A stretch of 64,000 nucleotides of DNA, taken from NCBI RefSeq assembly GCF_018812025.1, contig NC_063058.1, forward strand, positions 20,975,797-21,039,796. Reading direction: 5' to 3'. The DNA is from Megalobrama amblycephala (lineage: Eukaryota; Chordata; Actinopteri; Cypriniformes; Xenocyprididae). Shown here piece after piece: positions 61,180-64,000 of this stretch. Under the pieces are notes generated by a model. That model searched no databases and was not told the origin of the DNA. It worked only from the letters and a program-made list of their open reading frames with translations. A program made the translations under genes and the position numbers. The first letter of the stretch is position 1, and each line of letters starts with the position of its first letter.

Positions 61180-62045
61180 GTGTAAAGTACTTGAGTAAAT
61201 GTAATTAGTTACTGTACTTAAGTATCTTTTTGGCTACTTTGTCTATCAAAGATATTGGCAACCTTTACTCTCTACTTGACTACATTTTTGAGCAAGTAAA
61301 TGTCCTTTTTACTCCACTACATTTGTGATGAGTAATGCAATTACAAATTACATTTTTCATGGCAGCTAACTTTTTCTGCAGCAGTTTGTTTCTGATACAA
61401 AGAAGCGATATTGTCATCTAAGGGCATTGAAGATACTATATCTTATGCATTTTGCCTTTACTCACCCAAAACTTGTCAACAAGGATAAGCATTAGCAGGT
61501 AGTTGCTGATCGCAGATGTTTGATTTATTAGATGAGGAAATGACTGCAGCTGGCGATGAGGCTCAAACCAGCACATACAGTAGACTTTGACTATTTCATT
61601 TTACTTAACATTGTTTTATATATCTGCTATATTGACAAGACCATTCTGAAGGATTTTGGTTTACTTATGGCCTTTCTGTGCACTTGAGCTTAACTGAGAC
61701 TTGAGAGTTTGTAGACGTCTAAAAGGTTGTTGTTTTGACCTTGATTTATTGCAACATTGAGGTTCAGTTTTATTTTGACTTTAGAAAATAAACTTGATTT
61801 CTCATCTTACAAATCAATTGTTTCTTATTTTCACTGGCATGTCTCAGGACTAGTGCATCTCTAAGCCTATATTCAGATAGAGTGAAATACTTAAGTACTG
61901 TTAAAATCAGATACTTTAAGACTTTTACTCAAGTCGTATTGGAATTGGTTACTTGTAACTTATAGTGGAGTCATTTTTAATGTAAGGTATCAGTACTTTT
62001 ACTCAAGTATGGTTTTCAGGTACTCTTTACAATATACATGAATCA
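61180..62045. repeat. Fold-back repeat with 'gtaaagtacttgagtaaatg' end
   Basis: The left end 'taaagtacttgagtaaatgt' and the right segment 'tacttttactcaagtatggt' are inverted. The interior includes degraded sequence without an open frame. It belongs to a class common in fish genomes. Confidence 0.55.
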
Positions 62046-62438
62046 ATATCCCACTAAATAATATGAATTGCATGTTGCTTTAAAGTCACCATGAAATCAA
62101 AATCAATTCTTGTTTTTATGGAATATTGCAGCATATATTATAAATTATTTAACTGTGCACATCATTTAAAAATAAAATATAAAATTATGTACCCTCATAA
62201 TCTGTAATCCAAATAACTTCCCCTCCCTCATGCAGCAACATCTCTTCTCTGATGTTAACTGGCGTGAGGGCAGGATCAACCTGTCACTCACATGCAGGCT
62301 TGGCCTGGAAGGGTTACTTTAAAAATGTAGGCTATTCCGTTACAGTTACAAATTACTTCATAAAATAAGTATTCAGTAATGTAATCCAAGTACCACAATA
62401 TGAAAGTAATGTAATCTGATTACTTTTGGATTACATAT

Positions 62439-62439
<1 letters not shown>

Positions 62440-62491
<52 letters not shown>
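62440..62491. repeat. (GAAA)n microsatellite
   Basis: About 13 GAAA units. Confidence 0.95.
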
Positions 62492-62492
<1 letters not shown>

Positions 62493-62614
62493 TGAAATTT
62501 GGGGGAGGAGGGATCAACTTTACTGTAAATAAATTGCATTTTTAAATGTAATTTTAATTATTTCTTCTCAATTTCTGCAAGTTTTTAAATGTTACATACT
62601 TTTGAATGGGTCTT

Positions 62615-63394
62615 AAAGGGTTAGTTCACCCAAAAATGAAAATAATGTCATTTATTACTTACCCTCATGCCGTTCCACACCCGTAAGACCTTCGTTAATC
62701 TTCAGAACACAAATTAAGATATTTTAGTTGAAATACGATGGCTCCGTGAGGCCTCCATAGGGAGCAATGACATTTCCTCTCTCAAGATCCATAAAGGTAC
62801 TAAAAACATATTTAAATCGGTTCATGTGAGTACAGTGGCTCAATATTAATATTATAAAGCGATAAGAATATTTTTGGAGCGCCAAAAAAACAAAATAACG
62901 ACTTGTATAGTGATGGCCGATTTCAAAACACTGCTTCAGGAAGATTCGGAGCATAAATGAATCAGTGTGTCGAATCATGATTCGGATCGCGTGTCAAACT
63001 GCCAACGGCTGAAATCACGTGACTTTGGCGCTCCGAACAGCAGATTCGACACACTGATTCATTTGTGCTCCGAATCTTCCTAAAGCAGTGTTTTGAAATC
63101 GGCCATCACTAAAGTCGTTATTTAGTTTTTTTTTTGTCGCTCCAAAAATATTCTCGTCGCTCTATAATATTAATATTGAACCACTGAACTCACATGAACC
63201 GATTTAAATATGTTAATGGATCTTGAGAGAGGAAGTGTCCATTGCTCCCTATGCAGGCCTCACAGAGCCATAGGATTTCAACCAAAATATCTTAATTTGT
63301 GTTCTGAAGATCAACGAAGGTCTTACGGGTGTGGAACGGCATGAGGGTAAGTAATAAATGACAGAATTTGCATTTTTGGGTGAACTAACCCTTT
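62615..63394. mobile_element. Fold-back DNA element, GTTCAC family
   Basis: The ends AAAGGGTTAGTTCACCC and GGGTGAACTAACCCTTT are exact inverted repeats. Long inverted arms follow ('acccgtaagaccttcgttaa', 'cagtgttttgaaatcggcca'). No coding capacity. It is among the best preserved copies here. Confidence 0.85.
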
Positions 63395-63850
63395 AACACC
63401 GTACAACCATGTTGTTTGCATTTTCTTGTTTGAAAAAAATAAATAAATAAAAAATAACTGCAGCGAAATTTCCATGAATTGAAAGCGTTTTTCCCTGCGG
63501 GCAGCATCGTTTCATCTAGCAGCAGTGATTCAATCTGCGTCTGAGGAGATTGTAGACGGGTGTTATTTGCGCATGCACCAGCGGGTGGCTCACGCGAGTC
63601 ATCACTGGCAACAGAACCAGGAACTACTGTATAATCAAGCAGCGCTTAATATGGTGTTATTATGGCAAAATAGTGACTTATTTAGTTTTAAATGAAACCA
63701 TTGTAATCCTCATAGTATTCCACCTTTTTTCAAAATGTAACTGTAATCTGATTACTACGTTTTTTGACGTAACTGTAACGAATTACAGTTACTGGATTTT
63801 TGTATCCTGATTATGTAACGCCGTTACATGTATTCCGTTACTCCCCAACC

Positions 63851-64000
63851 CTCCTCACATGAGATCAACCAATAGCAAACCACAACCATCCAATCACTTC
63901 CCTATGAACAAAATCAAGTCCCGTCCCACATTTTTTCTTGTTCCATTTTACAATAATAGTGAATAAAAGACTATGACATCTTCTGTTTCATGCCGACTTT
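63851..64000. other. Right edge, nothing recognised
   Basis: AT-rich non-coding sequence without a recognisable feature. Confidence 0.4.

Larger units (their letters stand above)
62305..63850. repeat. Composite repeat with AGTTAC-type ends
   Basis: The left part ('ttactttaaaaatgtaggct', 'aaagtaatgtaatctgatta') and the right part ('gtaatctgattactacg', 'ttccgttactccccaaccct') look like two halves of a hAT-like element related to 14847-15561. It is split by the GTTCAC-family element at 62615-63394. Confidence 0.5.

Overview
This window is vertebrate nuclear DNA, almost certainly from a cyprinid fish of the zebrafish or carp kind. Genes are split into short exons with GT/AG borders. The proteins match vertebrate WNK1, ERC1 (ELKS), FGL2 and TMEM60. 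Introns and spacers are AT-rich and full of (AT)n microsatellites and short fold-back DNA transposons, above all the family whose ends read AAAGGGTTAGTTCACCC, which is very common in cyprinids. Family assignments rest on recalled protein similarity; no database search was run.

Layout. (1) 1-9.2 kb, minus strand: the 5' end of wnk1. The first coding exon (5999-6709) is complete; the rest of the gene lies off the left edge, so 1-5998 is intron filled with repeats. A probable non-coding first exon lies near 8958-9200. (2) 9.2-12.4 kb: spacer between two divergent genes, mostly repeats. (3) 12.4-39.7 kb (possibly to 47.7 kb), plus strand: erc1. I assembled 17 coding exons that join in frame to 971 residues, including a 12-nt microexon (32018-32029) and a tiny last exon (39694-39720) for the brain-type, RIM-binding C-terminus GIWA. 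A Tc1-like transposon with an apparently intact transposase sits in one intron (29810-31401). (4) 39.7-51.8 kb: repeats, including a dimeric minisatellite (43187-44420) inside a large fold-back element, plus two exon-like blocks of unknown status. (5) 51.8-57 kb, plus strand: a two-exon FGL2 gene whose first exon is hugely enlarged, so the protein is 1285 residues instead of about 440. (6) 58.2-59.5 kb, minus strand: tmem60. (7) 59.5-64 kb: fold-back repeats and microsatellites only.

How the genes relate. WNK1 is a cytosolic kinase controlling ion cotransport. ERC1 is a coiled-coil scaffold of the cell cortex and presynaptic active zone. FGL2 is a fibrinogen-domain protein of immunity and coagulation, and TMEM60 is an uncharacterised four-pass membrane protein. 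They do not form a known pathway; the interest of their grouping is evolutionary. Human WNK1-RAD52-ERC1 lie together on 12p13 and FGL2-TMEM60 lie near each other on 7q11. Here the two groups are joined, RAD52 is missing between wnk1 and erc1, and wnk1 is flipped relative to erc1.

The strongest novelty candidate is the FGL2 gene. About 930 cysteine-free, apparently disordered residues lie between the N-terminal cysteine/coiled-coil block and the cysteine pair before the fibrinogen domain, all in one uninterrupted exon.
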